Shown: piece by piece, positions 43,601-57,309 of the stretch
Position numbering within the stretch: the stretch's first letter is position 1
Layout of the letters: each line of letters starts with the position of its first letter
DNA from: Poecilobothrus nobilitatus
Lineage: Eukaryota > Arthropoda > Insecta > Diptera > Dolichopodidae
DNA length: 64,000 nucleotides
NCBI GenBank assembly: GCA_947095535.1
Contig: OX352772.1
Span: forward strand, 314,288,018-314,352,017
Direction of reading: 5' to 3'
Notes under the pieces: generated by a model
Seen by the model: the letters and a program-made list of their open reading frames with translations, nothing else
Told to the model about the DNA's origin: nothing
Databases searched by the model: none
Made by a program: the position numbers and the translations under genes

Positions 43601-45640
43601 ACAATTTGAATATATTATAATATGCTAAATATATTTTTATTGCTTAAACTTGATTGAAATATTAATTAATTACAATCTATACCTATATACATTTATTTTT
43701 ATAAAAATTGCACAACATTAGATTTAATTTATTTTTATTCCATTAATTTCATAAAGATACAATTTAATATCTTTAAAGAAAAAAAAAAAATATTTATATA
43801 GAAAAGTATAAAATTGAATCCATAAATTAAATTTTTATTAAATATGAATATAGTGACCCCAGTTGATTTGTATAACACTTTTCAAAATAATTGAACCTGA
43901 GTTTTTTAATATTTTTTGAAGAAAAAGGAGGTATTGTATGAAATGGCTGTTGAGGCTGTATGAAATAAGAGATTGGACCGATAAAGATTTACAAAATTCA
44001 GTATTTAACAACAGAAAGGAGAAAAATGAAAAATATTGTAGTTGACTCGACACCTGAAGAAGTAGAGAAATATGCATTTTATTTATGAATTTTTCAAAAG
44101 TAATGTTAATGCCATAGTTTCGTAGAATTTTTTAAAAATATATAATATGACAAACATTAACCTTATTTTGATATAAGATTTTTTTTTAACAAAAACAAAT
44201 TCTTTGCCAAAAACTGAGTAACAAACAATATGGTGTCATTTTATAAAAAAAATAAAGCGGATACACCACGAATTAAATATTAATATAAATAAAATTAAAT
44301 TTAACTTATCACGTGATGTTTCAAAAGGGTTTTTGCTTTTGTTTTCAAAAGGACAGTGTCAGTGGTATTTATCTGACTTTTTATAATATAAAATTTACAA
44401 TTCCCACAATAAATATTTAACGAATTATTTAATATAGTGTCATCATCTAAAAATAGGACCATTACCGTTTAAGTTATAATGGCAACATATATGAAATTTT
44501 CTAAATTACATTATCTATATAAATTTATGTATTAAAAACCACAGGGCACAGATCCTTTCAAATAAAAAAAAGTTTCCATACTTTCATTGTTTTAATAATC
44601 TGTCATAAATTTGCTAACATCAGCTTTTCTTCCCAACTCTTCTATATCTGATTTTGCTCGTCTTTTAAAATAGATGATGTTGAAGGAATAGAAATATTCT
44701 ATTATAAATGCACTAAAAAAGAAAACCATCAAATAGTAAATATAAGTTTATAACGATAAAAAAAATTTTTTGTTATTTAAATTTGAGAGAAGAAAAAAAT
44801 TCTACCTTAAGATCATTGTACCTCTATGAGTATTAAAGTACCTCAACGACTTACATAGTACAATAAATGTGATAAGAAAATACCTATATTATACAAAATC
44901 CACATGTATATATGTATATAGGTATATAATACATACATCTTTAAGTAAATCAAAATAGATTTAAAACATTTTTTTTTTGTTTTTGAAGAAATTTAAGTTA
45001 GAAGACCCATTACATTCAGGTTTTACTTGATAGTAATGTCTCTAAGAATTCAAAACACGTACACACAAATTTAATCTATAAAATATGCATGTCCTTACTC
45101 ACTTTCAATGGGTATGTCCAGTTTTTTCTTTTTTGTTTTTGTTTTTATAGTGTCCTTAAGTTACTTATTCAAAAGAATATGTTCCTTTGTTTTGTTGGAT
45201 TTGCGTTACTTAGATGTTTTAAAATTAAATTGGGATATAAAAAAAAGATGGTAGATGGAACAGAAACTTTGTCACATTTAAATATAACAAATAAGATTTT
45301 AAGTTGTATGAAAATGATGTAAAAGTTGTAGAGAATAAAAAAAAAAAAGAAAACTGTAAAAGTAATTTGAATTACAATTTTTTTGAAGAAAATTTGTAAT
45401 AAAAGTTTTAGATTGAAACTGAGTTTTTATTTACTATAAGACAGTGTTAAAGTGTTTTCTTGGATAACTGATTGTTGTCTTAGCCAAGAAAATAGTATAA
45501 AATTGAATAAAATCAATTGAATAAGTATCAAAATGAATTATGTGAATGGACAGTTAACAAGGTCTGAAGTTTTCGTTTGTTTGAGTTTTTTAAGCTATCT
45601 GCTAAAATATTAGTCAACGTTTTTTATTTTGGTCATACTT
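37631..45640. other. AT-rich non-coding stretch
   Basis: No gene recognised. It has many A or T homopolymer runs (for example 39500-40500), and pyrimidine-rich tracts at about 40180-40220. A GC-richer piece at 42570-42780 may be a decayed repeat but shows no family motif. Open frames of 60-80 codons here are low-complexity or chance. Confidence 0.45.
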
Positions 45641-46470
45641 TAAATATTATAAATATTTTTAATTTTAATATCCAAAATATTGGTTTTCCAAGATTTATGT
45701 CACGATGATACCACTCTGGCGGAAGAATTATCATCGGAAAGCATCTCAAATTCATATCAGAGAATTCATCTAAATCTTGAAAAAAGAAACTACCGAGATA
45801 TTTCCACCTTTTTATTGACAGATTGGGATAGGTACAGAAAAAGTATTCCACTTTATCTATAACATCAATTCCTCTGCAAAATCTAGAGTTTAAACCTGCA
45901 TAGCTAATATTATTCTAGCATGTTTACCGATAAAACCATGGCCCGTAGTAACATCAACCAATTGTCTTATTTCAGGTTTATAGAGAGAAAATATAAATTT
46001 CGACGTTGTTTACTAAAATCCAGCCACATGATATTGATTGTATTACAAGCTGTTCCTGGAAATCATCGCTTTCTGAGAAACTCATAGAAGTTCTTCTTAA
46101 TATTGAATTTGAAAGTTTATACAGATACGTGGACATATGGGATAATCTCAACCCATAACTCAAGCTCTGATTCGTGAAGACAAAATTAGCTCATCCGTTC
46201 CCTGTAATGCGCTTATACTTTCTCACCCAAATAAAGTTTATAGTATTCTGTACTGAGAGTATTTGCAAAACTTCTCGACAACCCTCTACCACCTTAAACA
46301 CTTGCTGGTTGACCATTAGACTATAATGTAATTTTGTTATTTGAAAGTCTGTTAGCCAATGCAAAGTTAGCAGCTATTTAATGGTAATACTGATTTGATG
46401 ACAATAAAATTTGATAATAATTCTAGCATAGAAACTCATTCTATCTCTTGATAACTTCATTCCAATGTCT
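45640..46470 (-). pseudogene. LINE RNase H and C-terminal tail, decayed
   Basis: Minus-strand translation: NNKITL.SNGQ (about 46345-46315), like the NI.I.SDSQ motif; FKVVEGCREVLQILSVQN, then TINFIWVRKYKRITGNG.AN (about 46300-46190), matching V.LIWVPGH.GI.GNE.AD; then the tail VTTGHGFIGKHARI (about 45940-45900), a CRG.....EYFFCTYP knuckle (45880-45840) and IKRWKYLGSFFFQD (45815-45780), which fits the tail of Jockey/I-type ORF2 proteins after RNase H (TGH..L..HL...G ... C..C.....H.LC.CP.....R...LG). Several stops and frame changes. Probably an I- or LOA-type element. Confidence 0.6.
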
Positions 46471-48027
46471 CTGTTTTCAGTTCACGTTAAATTGGCTTGG
46501 TTTGCAGACTATGTAGCTTTCTGAAAGATGTTTTAGTATGCCACGCTTGTTGCCTACAATATTTTTAATATGCGGTGCTTTCTGTTTTTTGACCATTAAA
46601 TACGTTTTTGGAATTGTCACTTTAGTTGGGTGTCTTGTTGACAGGTTTACCTCATTTTCCTTTTTACTTTTAATTTCTTCATTTTTAATTTGCGTTGTCG
46701 CCTGAACGCTTTCGTTATAGTTTTTTATGACTTTAACGACACTTAGCTAGTCAGTATATAAATTGCTTCGATTAGAGCTAGTCGTTCGCTATTATATACA
46801 TTTGACAACCGCTTGGTTGTATACTTGTATAGCAGTTTTTTTTAGAATATCGTTCTTAATTATTGCTATATAGCTGCTCCATTGTGTGACTGATTGCCCA
46901 TTTAGTGACTGATTTAGTAACATAAATTGAGGTTGTAACTTTAAACTACCTCACTTATACATCTTGTAAGAGATATGAACAAATAAATTATTATTGTCTG
47001 AACTTTATACAAAACATTTAAAATACATATAAAATATAATGTTTTTGTTTTTTAATTTTAGCAGACGGACGAACATTTTTTATGTAAAAAATTTTAACAA
47101 TTCATATCGAATGTGCATCTAACAATAATATGTAGTACACGTTTTTTTTTCTTTTTTTTTTTTAAATTGAAAATTATTACTCTTAAGACTAACTTTGCAT
47201 AATAAACAATTTTTAACAAAAATTTATTTTTATGATATAAAGACAACCCAGGGTATCTAGATTTGGTCAAAGAAGCGATTAAGATTTTTTTTGACATCCT
47301 TAAGTGGTCACAAATATGATAGAGATTGAGTTTTATAGAAAATATAACTATTTTTATTTGTTTTAGGATAAAATTTATTTTGTTTTTTAGGTAGAATTTT
47401 ATTTTTTAAATTTTATTTTAAGTAGAATTAATTTTAAATAAAGAGATAAATTTAAATTTAAAATTATAGCATTTTTAATTTTTTATTATCAAATTTATTG
47501 TGTTTTTAACAAGAAAGTTTTTCCGAATCCTTTTCATTTCTTGTCATTTTTTATTGGTGGTCTATAAAAATATTTAGTTTTTATACCTTAAATTTAGAAC
47601 TTAAATAGTTCGTAGTTTGGTATCTTTGATATGTTCAGGGAATATTCGATTTATTTTTATTATGAACTTTTTTTTTTTTTTAATTTTCGTTAATTTTAAA
47701 CCATAATTAAAGAGTATAATAAAGATTTCAAGGAATTTATATGTTATATTTAGCAGTTTTGTTCTTGGGAATTAATTATATAGTGTAAATAAACATAGTC
47801 CTAATGTGTGGTTAGAAATTTTATTTTAGTTTAGTTTGAATCAATTTTTTTAGAAAATTAATTCCAGTCTTTAGTACATTAACTGTCAAATTTCAATTCT
47901 ATTGACCTGGGAAACCTTTTATAAGAATTCACTATTGTTTATGAAATTAAATTGTAGATTTTTCTTAAATATTAAAGAAATGATCCACTTCATTAAACGG
48001 CTGTTTTATATTTAAAGCTATTCAAAT
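46471..48027. other. AT-rich stretch with an unassigned open segment
   Basis: A minus-strand open stretch of about 77 codons (46720-46475), lysine-rich and ending GILKHLSESYIVCKPSQFNV, precedes the RNase H remnant and may belong to the same LINE, but I could not match it to a domain. The rest is AT-rich. Confidence 0.35.
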
Positions 48028-48570
48028 TTATTTAGTTTGGTGATTTTTAGTCTTTCTTTTTACTTCCATACGGAGCAAAGGGCTTTCACATAACGTCTCG
48101 ATCTTACTGTATTCTTGGACCATAGTTTGAGTTGTGAGGAAATTTTCCCGCGTTCTATTAGTTCTTTTTTGATTGTTCTGCGTCATGCTGTAAGAGATTT
48201 TCCGACACTTCGTTTTTCTTATGGGTTCTCTTCTAGTGTTTCTAGTGCCGAGCAATTGTTTTGGAAGGTTTTTGTGTTTGTGATCTATCCATCGCCATTT
48301 TCATTTTCTTATCTGTATTATTATAGGTTGCTCTTTCGTGATTGACCGCATAGTTCTGCATTACTTATTCTCCTTGGCCAGAAGATTCTGTAGATAAACG
48401 TTAAGCATTTGTCTATAAATACCTGGATTGGATGGCAAGTGAGGATATTTCCATGTTGCTCATAATCTTGCCTATGCGGTTTTAGGCTTAGCATTCTTTA
48501 GTAGAGATTATTCTGCCTAGGTAATTGAATTTTGATACATCATCAATTGTTGTATTTTTTTTATTACGAA
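48028..48570 (-). pseudogene. LINE reverse-transcriptase C-terminal part, decayed
   Basis: Minus-strand translation: TIDDVSKFNYLGRIIST (48560-48490), like VDDV..F.YLGS.I; then NRIGKIM (about 48475); FWPRRISNAELCGQSRK (about 48390-48340), like WP..ISN.ELW..T.Q; RKRKWRWIDH (about 48310-48280), like R.WRWIGH; then GTRNTRREPIRKTKCRKISY, like PQG.RRRGRPK.TWRR; ending near QEYSKIETL. This order is the C-terminal tail of an abundant animal endonuclease-reverse-transcriptase family, possibly RTE-like. The domain is broken by stops and short frameshifts. Confidence 0.6.
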
Positions 48571-49491
48571 ATGATTGCTGTTGGTTGTATTAATTTTAAG
48601 TAATTTTGTTTTTCAATTGTTGATTTGTAATCCAACAGTCTGATGTTTTAGTTTAAATATATTATATATATATGTTTTTTATTCTTAATTTTGCCCTTAT
48701 CTTATAATAAAGCATACATTAACAAAAAAAGTATTCTTAGACTTTTAATCTAAAAAAGCATAAACTTAATTAAGTTTCTAAATCAACATATTTTATTAAT
48801 TTCTAACAAAGTCAAAGTTGTTAGATTTTTTTTTTTTAAATCATTTTAAATCACTTTAAATTTAAATTTACTTGTTAAATATTTCTACTTTTATATTATA
48901 TATACAATGTATTTTTTTACACTCGTAAAGTCATTACAAATCTTCTTTAATTATTCTATAAGAATCCTTAAATTTAAATTCTTTATTTAAAACCAAGGAT
49001 ACTTAAGGATATATCAAGGACACATTTAATTTGTACCTTCAATTAAACTTAATAACTTAACTTGACAACTTCTTAACTTTTTATAGAAAAAGGTCTTTCT
49101 TATGAATTTCTTTAACAAAACAAAACAAAACAAAAAAAAAAATTAGAGAAAAAATAGAAAAGAAAAGAAAATAAATGTTTTCTTAAGATTTTAAAGATGT
49201 CCTTCCGGGTTAATAGTGAAAAAAAAAATAAATAATACAAAAAACTCGTAGGGAGACAATTATTTTTATTATCCCACGGAAAACATTAACTAAGAAAACA
49301 TTTTTCTTTATTTTCTATATGTATCTTGATGCTTTATATATTTTTTTTTGCGTTTTTATTTGTAAGGACATCAAATTTAGATATAAATGTCAAAGAAGTT
49401 GTACTTCTCATAAAAAAAATGAAATATAGAACCAGAGCCCTAACTAGTTATTTTTCAGTCAATGTATAATATGCCCTTATACTTTTATAGA
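48571..49491. other. AT-rich spacer
   Basis: Nothing recognisable apart from TA and A runs. Confidence 0.45.
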
Positions 49492-49660
49492 GGTTCCTCG
49501 GTGGCCTAGTTGGTAAGAACGTATAAAATGTAATGTAAACACCGAGATAGTGTGGGTTTAAATCTCACACACGTCGTAAGAATAATTTCCCCTACCGACA
49601 TTTACAGCCGCACCTGCAAAGGTTAAGCTGCATTATTTTCTTGTCAAATTTATGTAGTAA
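49492..49660 (+). mobile_element. tRNA-derived SINE, with A and B boxes
   Basis: TGGCCTAGTTGG (49502-49513) fits the RNA polymerase III A box TRGCNNAGYNGG exactly. GGTTTAAATC (49555-49564) fits the B box GGTTCRANNC with one change. The following ACACACGTCGTAAGA and CCGACATTTACAGCCGCACC match the copy at 35411-35540. The spacing between boxes is longer than in a tRNA gene, so this is a SINE or tRNA-like relic, not a working tRNA. Confidence 0.65.
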
Positions 49661-51383
49661 TTTTAATTCACTAAGTTAATTATATTTAAATGGAAAGTTA
49701 TATTCATATGTTTTTATTATTTTCAAATTTTAGTTTTTTCCTGTGTTTCTCTCAATTAAATTTGAGATCACTCCGTTAACATCACGAGTTGTATATTTTA
49801 ATCCAAGCTTTTGTATTATAATTTAAATGTATTGTTTTCGACTCTTAAAGACTACGAAGATAAGGTGGATCACGCTAAGAGATCTTAAGAACCGTGATTC
49901 ACCCTAAGTGAAAACAATCATATGAAAATAATCATGGTAAGTAAAAGGTTAAATAGAAAACAAAGAAAGAGTGCAACATCAAACAAAAGGCAGGACTTGC
50001 TAATTTAAAGATAAAACAAATAGAAGTATTATGATTTTTCATTCTAGTACATAATTTTATATATTGAAGACAGCTACCTTTAAACGTTGATCCATAATTT
50101 TGACATACATATTTATTAATTCTAATTTATTTTTAATACTAAATTTATGAATAATGAAAATTTAAATCTTATCCATCAGGGTAATAATTCTGGAAGCATT
50201 GAATTTCAAAGCTTTAAAAACTGGTATTATTAAAAGTATGAGGAAAGAAATTTTTTTTCGCTGCAATGAGGTATTAGACTTCTAATAACAGGCTCAAATA
50301 ATTAAGACATATAGCTTTATTCATAATCTTCAAATCTTTTGCAAACATGTTTGTCCCTTATTACGGAACTGTTGTAAAAGTGAACTTAAGAAAAAAATGG
50401 AAACAACGTGAAAAAGAAAATGTAAAAATGTTGTACAATTTCAAAACATTGTTGTACAGAGTTATTGTTGTTGTTATTTGTTTTTTGTTTAATATTACGC
50501 TTAAAAAAATGTTAAATTATATGCATAATGAGTCACTTAAAAATGTCTAACAGTATTCTTTGTGGTTTTACAGTTTTTTATTTTATTTCATTTTGTTTTT
50601 TTTTTGTAAAGTTTATGAAATAAGTAAGACTTTCTGAAACATAGTTTTAAAGAATGATGTTTTAAAATATGCTGAATTAAAAAAAAAATGTTCCTTTGTA
50701 CCCAGGAAACTTTTTAGCTTATGAAACAAAATTAGGTTTTGTACTATTTTGAAGGAGAGACTTTAGAAATTAGTGTTGAAAGATAATTTTTTTTTTTCAT
50801 TTTATTTGCGGTTCAGCAAGTGGGAAATTTTAATGGTTTTTTTTTCTATTTTGCTTTTAAATTATTTATTTGTTTCAAAGAATATTCAAACAATTCTGGT
50901 AGGTTTATGATAAATTAGATTAGGTATACAATATTATTGTTTTTTTTTGGTTGAAACAATAAATCTTATATGACTTGATATCAAATGAAAACAAATGAAA
51001 AAATTTCTCACAGTATAAAAATATTGTTGTAGAAAAATATTATCCATGGGATACATCCTTACTGTAGTATGGAGAGACTAACTAGTTTTATGTTATAGTA
51101 AAATTCCGATTAGTGTTAAAGGCAGAGACTAATAATCATAAAATAAAGCGATCCGGTAAATTAAAATTCATAATATTATCCATGTTTAATTCATGATCGA
51201 CAGTATGGATTTAAAGTCGTTGATCAATTGAATATCTCAGAACTTGCTTTTACGTAAAATTTAATATTGGTCTTCACCAATCGGGTTGTCTGACGTTGTC
51301 GATCTTTTTATTTCAAATGCGTTTGACTAAGGCAAAATAGAGGATTGATTGTTAACTCAAAGCAGTTTGCCTCGGTGTTTTTT
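49661..51383. other. AT-rich spacer
   Basis: No gene recognised; the open frame at 50347-50550 is lysine- and valine-rich chance sequence. Confidence 0.4.
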
Positions 51384-52163
51384 ACCCGTATGAACTATAT
51401 TCAAGAGTATAATAAATTTACCATTACGTGTATTACACCCTAAAGGAGTCGAGTTAGATTTAGTGTCAAAGGTATGGGTCGGCTGAGAGTCGAATTCTGA
51501 GTCGATTAAGCCATGTACGTTCGTCCGTTTCTCCGTTCGCATGATAACTCAAAAACTAAAGGAGCTAGGAGTTTGAAATTTTGTTTACGGCGCTTTTGTA
51601 AAATTGTTAGTTTCACCATTTAAATCCAGCATTTTTGACCGTCGGGTTCGAATAGCTACCATATAACTTCTTTCTTTATATGGAATAACCCCAGTATCTA
51701 TTCAAGTTAGTTGTCTAAAATTTTGCAAAATCGTGTCGAGTGTGAAATTTGGTTGCGGTGGTGCGACAGGTTCGGGTGGCTGCCATACAACTTCTGTTTT
51801 TAAATGAAAATAACTTAGTGTCTGTTGAAGCTAGGTATCTGAAATTTAGTGAACAGATGTCGAGTTACATGCTAAAAACTTTTATAAAATTTGTATGGTC
51901 TAGAGTAGCCGGTTTAGGTTTCTTGCACCTTTCGGAACTTAATGAAGATAGGCTTATGAAATCTTACAAAGATTGATCAAGTTTTAGGGCAATAACTTCT
52001 GTAAAATTTGGTTGTGCTGGTGCAATAGATTCGAGTAGCTGTCATACAACTCTACAATTTACATAAGTGTATCTCGGTAGTTAACGCCAATACTAAAACA
52101 TTTGAAATTTTTTAAAAGATGATCAAGTTTTATAGAGACAGTATATATTACGTTCATACGGGT
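51384..52163. repeat. Interspersed repeat with inverted ACCCGTATGAAC ends
   Basis: ACCCGTATGAAC at 51384-51395 is inverted at 52152-52163. Inside is the phrase GAGTCGATTAAGCCATGTACG, followed by TTCGTCCG...CCG and GATAACTCAAAAACTAAAGG, of a type widespread in insect non-coding DNA. A sub-unit with GGTTCGGGTGGCTGCCATAC-like sequence occurs three times (about 51645, 51770 and 52028). No gene. Confidence 0.55.
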
Positions 52164-52206
52164 ATTCCAGAGTTGACACAGTCTACTCTACTGCACTCTT
52201 CCTCGT

Positions 52207-52420
52207 TTTTTTGAAATGGATTGGAGATTGCTTTCGAAGCGGTCAATTGATATCCAGGTTGATAGTTACTCTTCAGATCAATTCAAAATGAATGCTGGTG
52301 ATCAAAGATAACTTCTTTCCCCAACTCTCGTTCCTTAATTTTTATTCAACGATTTATTACGAGATGAGGTTATCCCATCCAACCCATAGTTTTACCTTGA
52401 GTTAAAATCCTACACGTTGA
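52207..52420 (+). pseudogene. LINE reverse-transcriptase fragment
   Basis: The plus-strand frame reads LLSKRSIDIQVDSYSSDQFK and MNAGDQR, then stop, LLSPTLVP, stop, and FLFNDLL. This corresponds to the segment RSI.V.VDG..S....IN.GVPQGSVLSPTLFLLFINDLL of CR1/Jockey-type reverse transcriptases, with the PQGS motif mutated. The remnant at 36771-37630 carries the equivalent segment (RCIRVLVDSFMSDTFKIN), so the two may be the same or sister families. It abuts the repeat ending at about 52200. Confidence 0.6.
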
Positions 52421-55400
52421 TTACTCTGTAATTCCTCTGTGGTCATTCCCCTTCTCTTCTTCTCTGATCGATCCTCCTAAAAATTAAAAGTCAGCAATAT
52501 ACACAGGAACGCATCAACATGTACTATCCACAATTGCTTGTACTAAGGTAATAATAAACCGGATAAATAAATAAAAACCGCAGTATATAAAGTATAATGA
52601 AATTAACCTTTATCCAGGGTAGAATAGTAATAAACAAATTACATTGTTGTTAAAATATAATAGAAAAAGAAGAAAATATATCATAAAAGCATTGCTAAAC
52701 ATAAAAAAGTAACATCAGGCTGTAGAGGGTTTAAATAACATGGTTTAAGCATAGTCTATACAATGATATCAAGTAAAATAATTCAATTTAATAATTTTTT
52801 AAAATGTGTAGAAACAGGATTAAATGGTCCTAAAGATTGTACATTGAGTAGTACAAGAATGAAGAAAGAAGAAGAATTATTGCGGATTGGTATCATATTG
52901 AAAAGGTTTATTTAAAATTTTTTTGAATATTCTTTTATTGTAGGGTTTCGAATATGCATATTATGTTCTTCCACTATTTTAAAAAATTTGAAGATATAGA
53001 CACTATTTTTTTAAGCCCAAAATTTTGTTTTATTTATAAATTACAATAGTAAATTCTAGCATTATAGTCATCTATTGTTTTCAAGATCTAGGTTTAAAGA
53101 AGTCTAGGTTTATAGAAGTATATAATAAACTAACATAGTTAAGATTCTTAATGTAAATCGAGGAAACGATTATTTTTTGAAAATAAATATTATGCAACAA
53201 TGAGAATATAAAATTTTAAATAAGGATTCCTCCCTTAAATAATAACTATTGCTTTATGTCTCAAAATAACATAACATTAATTGTTCATTATTTGCACTAA
53301 CAGATTTAGTCTAACAATAACAGTTCTACAGGTTGGTACTTTTATTTTTATTAAAATTTTTTTAAATTATACTAATTTTTATTATGACATTAAGGCCTCT
53401 TTATTTTGTTATCTGGATTTGTAAACTTTAATTCCAGCAATTATAACACCATCTCGAAAATATTTTCCCTAATTTTAAATTTCAAAAGGGAGCACAATAA
53501 AAAGGAAATTAAAGAGGGAAAAAGTAATAACAAATAGGAAATACAAAAAAAAAAATATGAAATTTGTCTATTTATGCGATAAAAAATATTTTATGAAGCT
53601 TATCCTTCGTATTAATGTGAATGTATAAGGATGTTTCAATAGTGAAAAGGAACAGATATTTCAGCACAAATTATTTAGAATGTTAAGGTTAAAAGATTTT
53701 TACGAATATGAAGCTAAACTTTCAAGTACAACATTTTTCATTTACCCTTTGTTTTTCACGAACTACCATCTTCCAACTCTCTTCTTTAATAAATTTAACT
53801 TCCAACACAGTGCATTTAATTTCGAAAGATTTATTTTGCACCATTTGTTATTTCAATGGTTTCTGGTGTCTTGACAGTTTCATTTAAAACGTATTTTGAC
53901 TTTCTGACTCTATCCACTTTGACTTCCTGATCTGTTTTTCAATGGATTTCTTGTTGCCTATCATTTATGGCCAAAATATATTGCATTACATGCCATAAGA
54001 TATGTGTTAGGACAAGCCGATATCTTAAAGTTAAAAGTTATCGATGTTTATTTTCGATTTAAAATTTTTATTTAAATCTCAATTGTACTCAAGTCTTGTT
54101 TCTAACAATAGCTGTTTGCTTTAGTGTTCAGCTTGAAGTTTTCATAACTCCATTTCGGTAGATCAAGAAAGTATTTAGCGAGTTAATAATCTATAGATAC
54201 ATTGTATTTTATCATTTTCAGAAACTCTATCTGTTACCTTTTTTTACCAAATTTTTACATTAGAAAGAACTTTAACTTTCGGAATACTTTGTATATAATA
54301 TTATACATTATCCCAAATATAGTAACAAATTTCTCTTATGCTTCTTTAATTTTTAAAATTTTTTTATTTTGTATATATTGTTTTTGTTTATGCCCTAATG
54401 GCGGTCGTAATAATCAAGACGATTAAACTTTCGAATATGCTTGGGGATTATTTTGAGACAATATTATAATAATAATACGCACAAAATAAAAAAGGATAAC
54501 CATCTTAACTTACGGTATTTTTCTTTTACAGAAAAAAAAAAAATAGGAAAATAGAAAAAGGAAACAAAAATGAAAAATAGAAGAAAAGAGAGAGAAGAAA
54601 AAATAAGAGGACATTTTTATCATAAACAAATTGTAAAATTATTCATTTAAACAATATGTAAGTGTATAGGTATATATGTGTATTTTAGTTAAATTATCTC
54701 CCTGTTACATACATTCACGTTTTTAATTTTTTATAATTTTTTAAAATTAAATTCTTAAATTTTAGTTAATTTTGTTGTAAAAAAAAAAAAGTAAGTATTA
54801 AAATCTTGGTATATTGAAATTTTACTAGAAAAAGACTTCTGGTTCTAAAGTAAAATTTAATCTTCATAATCGTTAATAAATTTTCTTAGAAAATCACAGT
54901 TTATATAATAGTTATAAAAAAGGAGGGCTCTTAATAATTTAAAAAAAAAACATAAATATATAATTTAAAAACATAATAAAATAATTTTTTTAAATATATA
55001 TAGGTGTATTCTTTTATTTTCTAGAGCAACAACTTGAATGTACAAAGTATTTGTCTTGTATTACTTTGTAAAAGGCACAACATTATTTTTTTATGCAAAA
55101 ATGTTATAAAACAGATAATTTTTTTTAAATCAAGCTAATACATAACTTTTATAAGTTTTAAAAATCTTTTATGTAGTCAAAAGATTAAATGCTCCATACT
55201 TCAGAAGAAATTGTTACTTCGTAAAAGGCACATTCCTAGTTTTATATAGAAAAGGGTAAAAAAAAAACGAAATTCTTGTTAATAAATGCTTATATCTTTT
55301 AAACGTTTGGATATCAATCTTAAATATGTATGCACAAATTATAGAAAAAAATGAGAGCTTTTCAACGAGTTAAAAATATTTACTAGATTTTTTGGCTAAA

Positions 55401-57300
55401 TTTTAAGATATTTGACTTTTAAAGGAATATGTTAAAATTTTTTTTTTTTTTTAAATTTTCAACTTTTAAATACAATATCTCCAAAACGACAACACTTATC
55501 GTCATCAAATAAACGTTAAAATATTCTTAAGACCGTTACCTAAAAAAGCAGAATTAAATATATATATATATACCTAACAGACCGCCAGATATAACAGTTT
55601 ATTTATAAAAGACCAAAATAACAAGGATACTTTTAAAAGTCCTTTTCGTCCTTAAAGGATAATATGCGAAATTAACGAAATATACTTTATGAAAGCTGGC
55701 AATACCAACTATATTTGGGATACAGTCATTTTCTACTACGCGGGTACGAAACTTCCTTCAGAATCCCTCAAAAGAGTTCTGTAGAATTTATATTTTGGCG
55801 TTTGATTGCCTATCTATGACTTTTCTTAGACTATATGTTATCTTATTTTAGTCACAGATTAATAATGCAGTTAGTTAATAGTAAGTATTTATACAAAACA
55901 TGATTATGTTATAAGGACATGCATCTTTTTATCATGAAAATAGTGATTTTTCAAAAGATCAAGAGTAACCTTCTTTATAATTTCAGAGAAAAAAGAAGCT
56001 TCACAATTTTTCACATTGTAAATGGACATAAATTGTAAAATTTCTCGGATTCAATCTCGACTGTAACATATAGGTTGATCAAATAAAAATGATGTAAATT
56101 TTAATATATATTTCAATAAAATAAAAAATTAATTAATTCTTGTATAAAATAATATATGGCGCACAAATAAAAATATTTATTTGCGCTTTATTGACCTATT
56201 ATAGTAATTATACAGTACAGCTGAGTAAAAAACGGCTTAGCGATGCTGATACCAGAAATTGAAGTTTAGTCAAATATGAATAATTAACTACTTAGTCCTT
56301 CGGCCCTTCGTAGTAATGAAACAAAAACAAAAAAAAAAAACAAATTGTTATAACTAATAACTGTTATTAGTTTTTTCATGAGCTCTGCAATGAGTGAATC
56401 TTCATGTTTTAATTGTTTAAGATTGAACGTAGAACAAATAAGTATATATTTATAAATTTTGTTTGGCAGTTTAAAGATATGTTATCTTAAAGTTATTAGA
56501 GATTTTCGTAAATACTTTATGTATTAAAATATTGTATTATGCTAATGATCAATTTTATGAGAATTCTATTAACTACCTATTGTAATATTATCATTGTAGA
56601 CCAGTAAAAATACAATCCACTTCAAAGCAACTTTGAAAATTTTACCCTTCATGATATGGTAATAACTTAATGTCAATTTAAAAGAAAATATGAAAAACAC
56701 ATGTGTGGTAATATATAGCTATTTAGAGGTTTAATTACTTGTTCCTTCCATTTTAAATTTATTACGATTGCTAGAAAAATGCATCTGTTTAAGTTTTTTC
56801 ATTCTTAAAGCATTTTCAATTATATAAGCATATACAATTATATTATCATATGAAATGTTGTTCACATTCCACTGTTTAACATATTATTATATAATGCATT
56901 TAAAAATGTTCTACATATAAATAACATTTACCTGTATAACACCTTAATTGTTATCTAGTAATTTTTTTTTGTATTAAAAGTATGTAAAATAGTGAGGACG
57001 AATGAAAAAGCTTATGATTCGATTTTTACAATTTTACTTTTATGGAAATTGCAATTCGATATGATTTTTATTTTCATTCTTTATTTAACCATAATTTTTT
57101 TTATTTCTTAATACAATGATTGTAGGATATTATAAATAAAAGTTCTTTAAGAGTTTAGTTACATATCTTATCTTCTTCATTATATATATCAAACAAGGTA
57201 GAATGTAAACCAACGGTTTTTAAAAGCGCACATTTCCAAAACTCAATACAAACTGTTTAGAAGTGTGACTTACACAAAAATTTGAAAATTTCATGTAATA
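52421..57300. other. AT-rich non-coding stretch
   Basis: No gene recognised. There is a purine-rich tract at 54530-54610. GTAAAAGGCACA recurs at about 55068 and 55220, with loosely repeated surroundings. Confidence 0.4.
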
Positions 57301-57309
57301 AGAAAAAAT

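Noticed and set aside
48115..48345. 76-codon plus-strand open frame
   Set aside because: Antisense to the LINE tail read on the minus strand.
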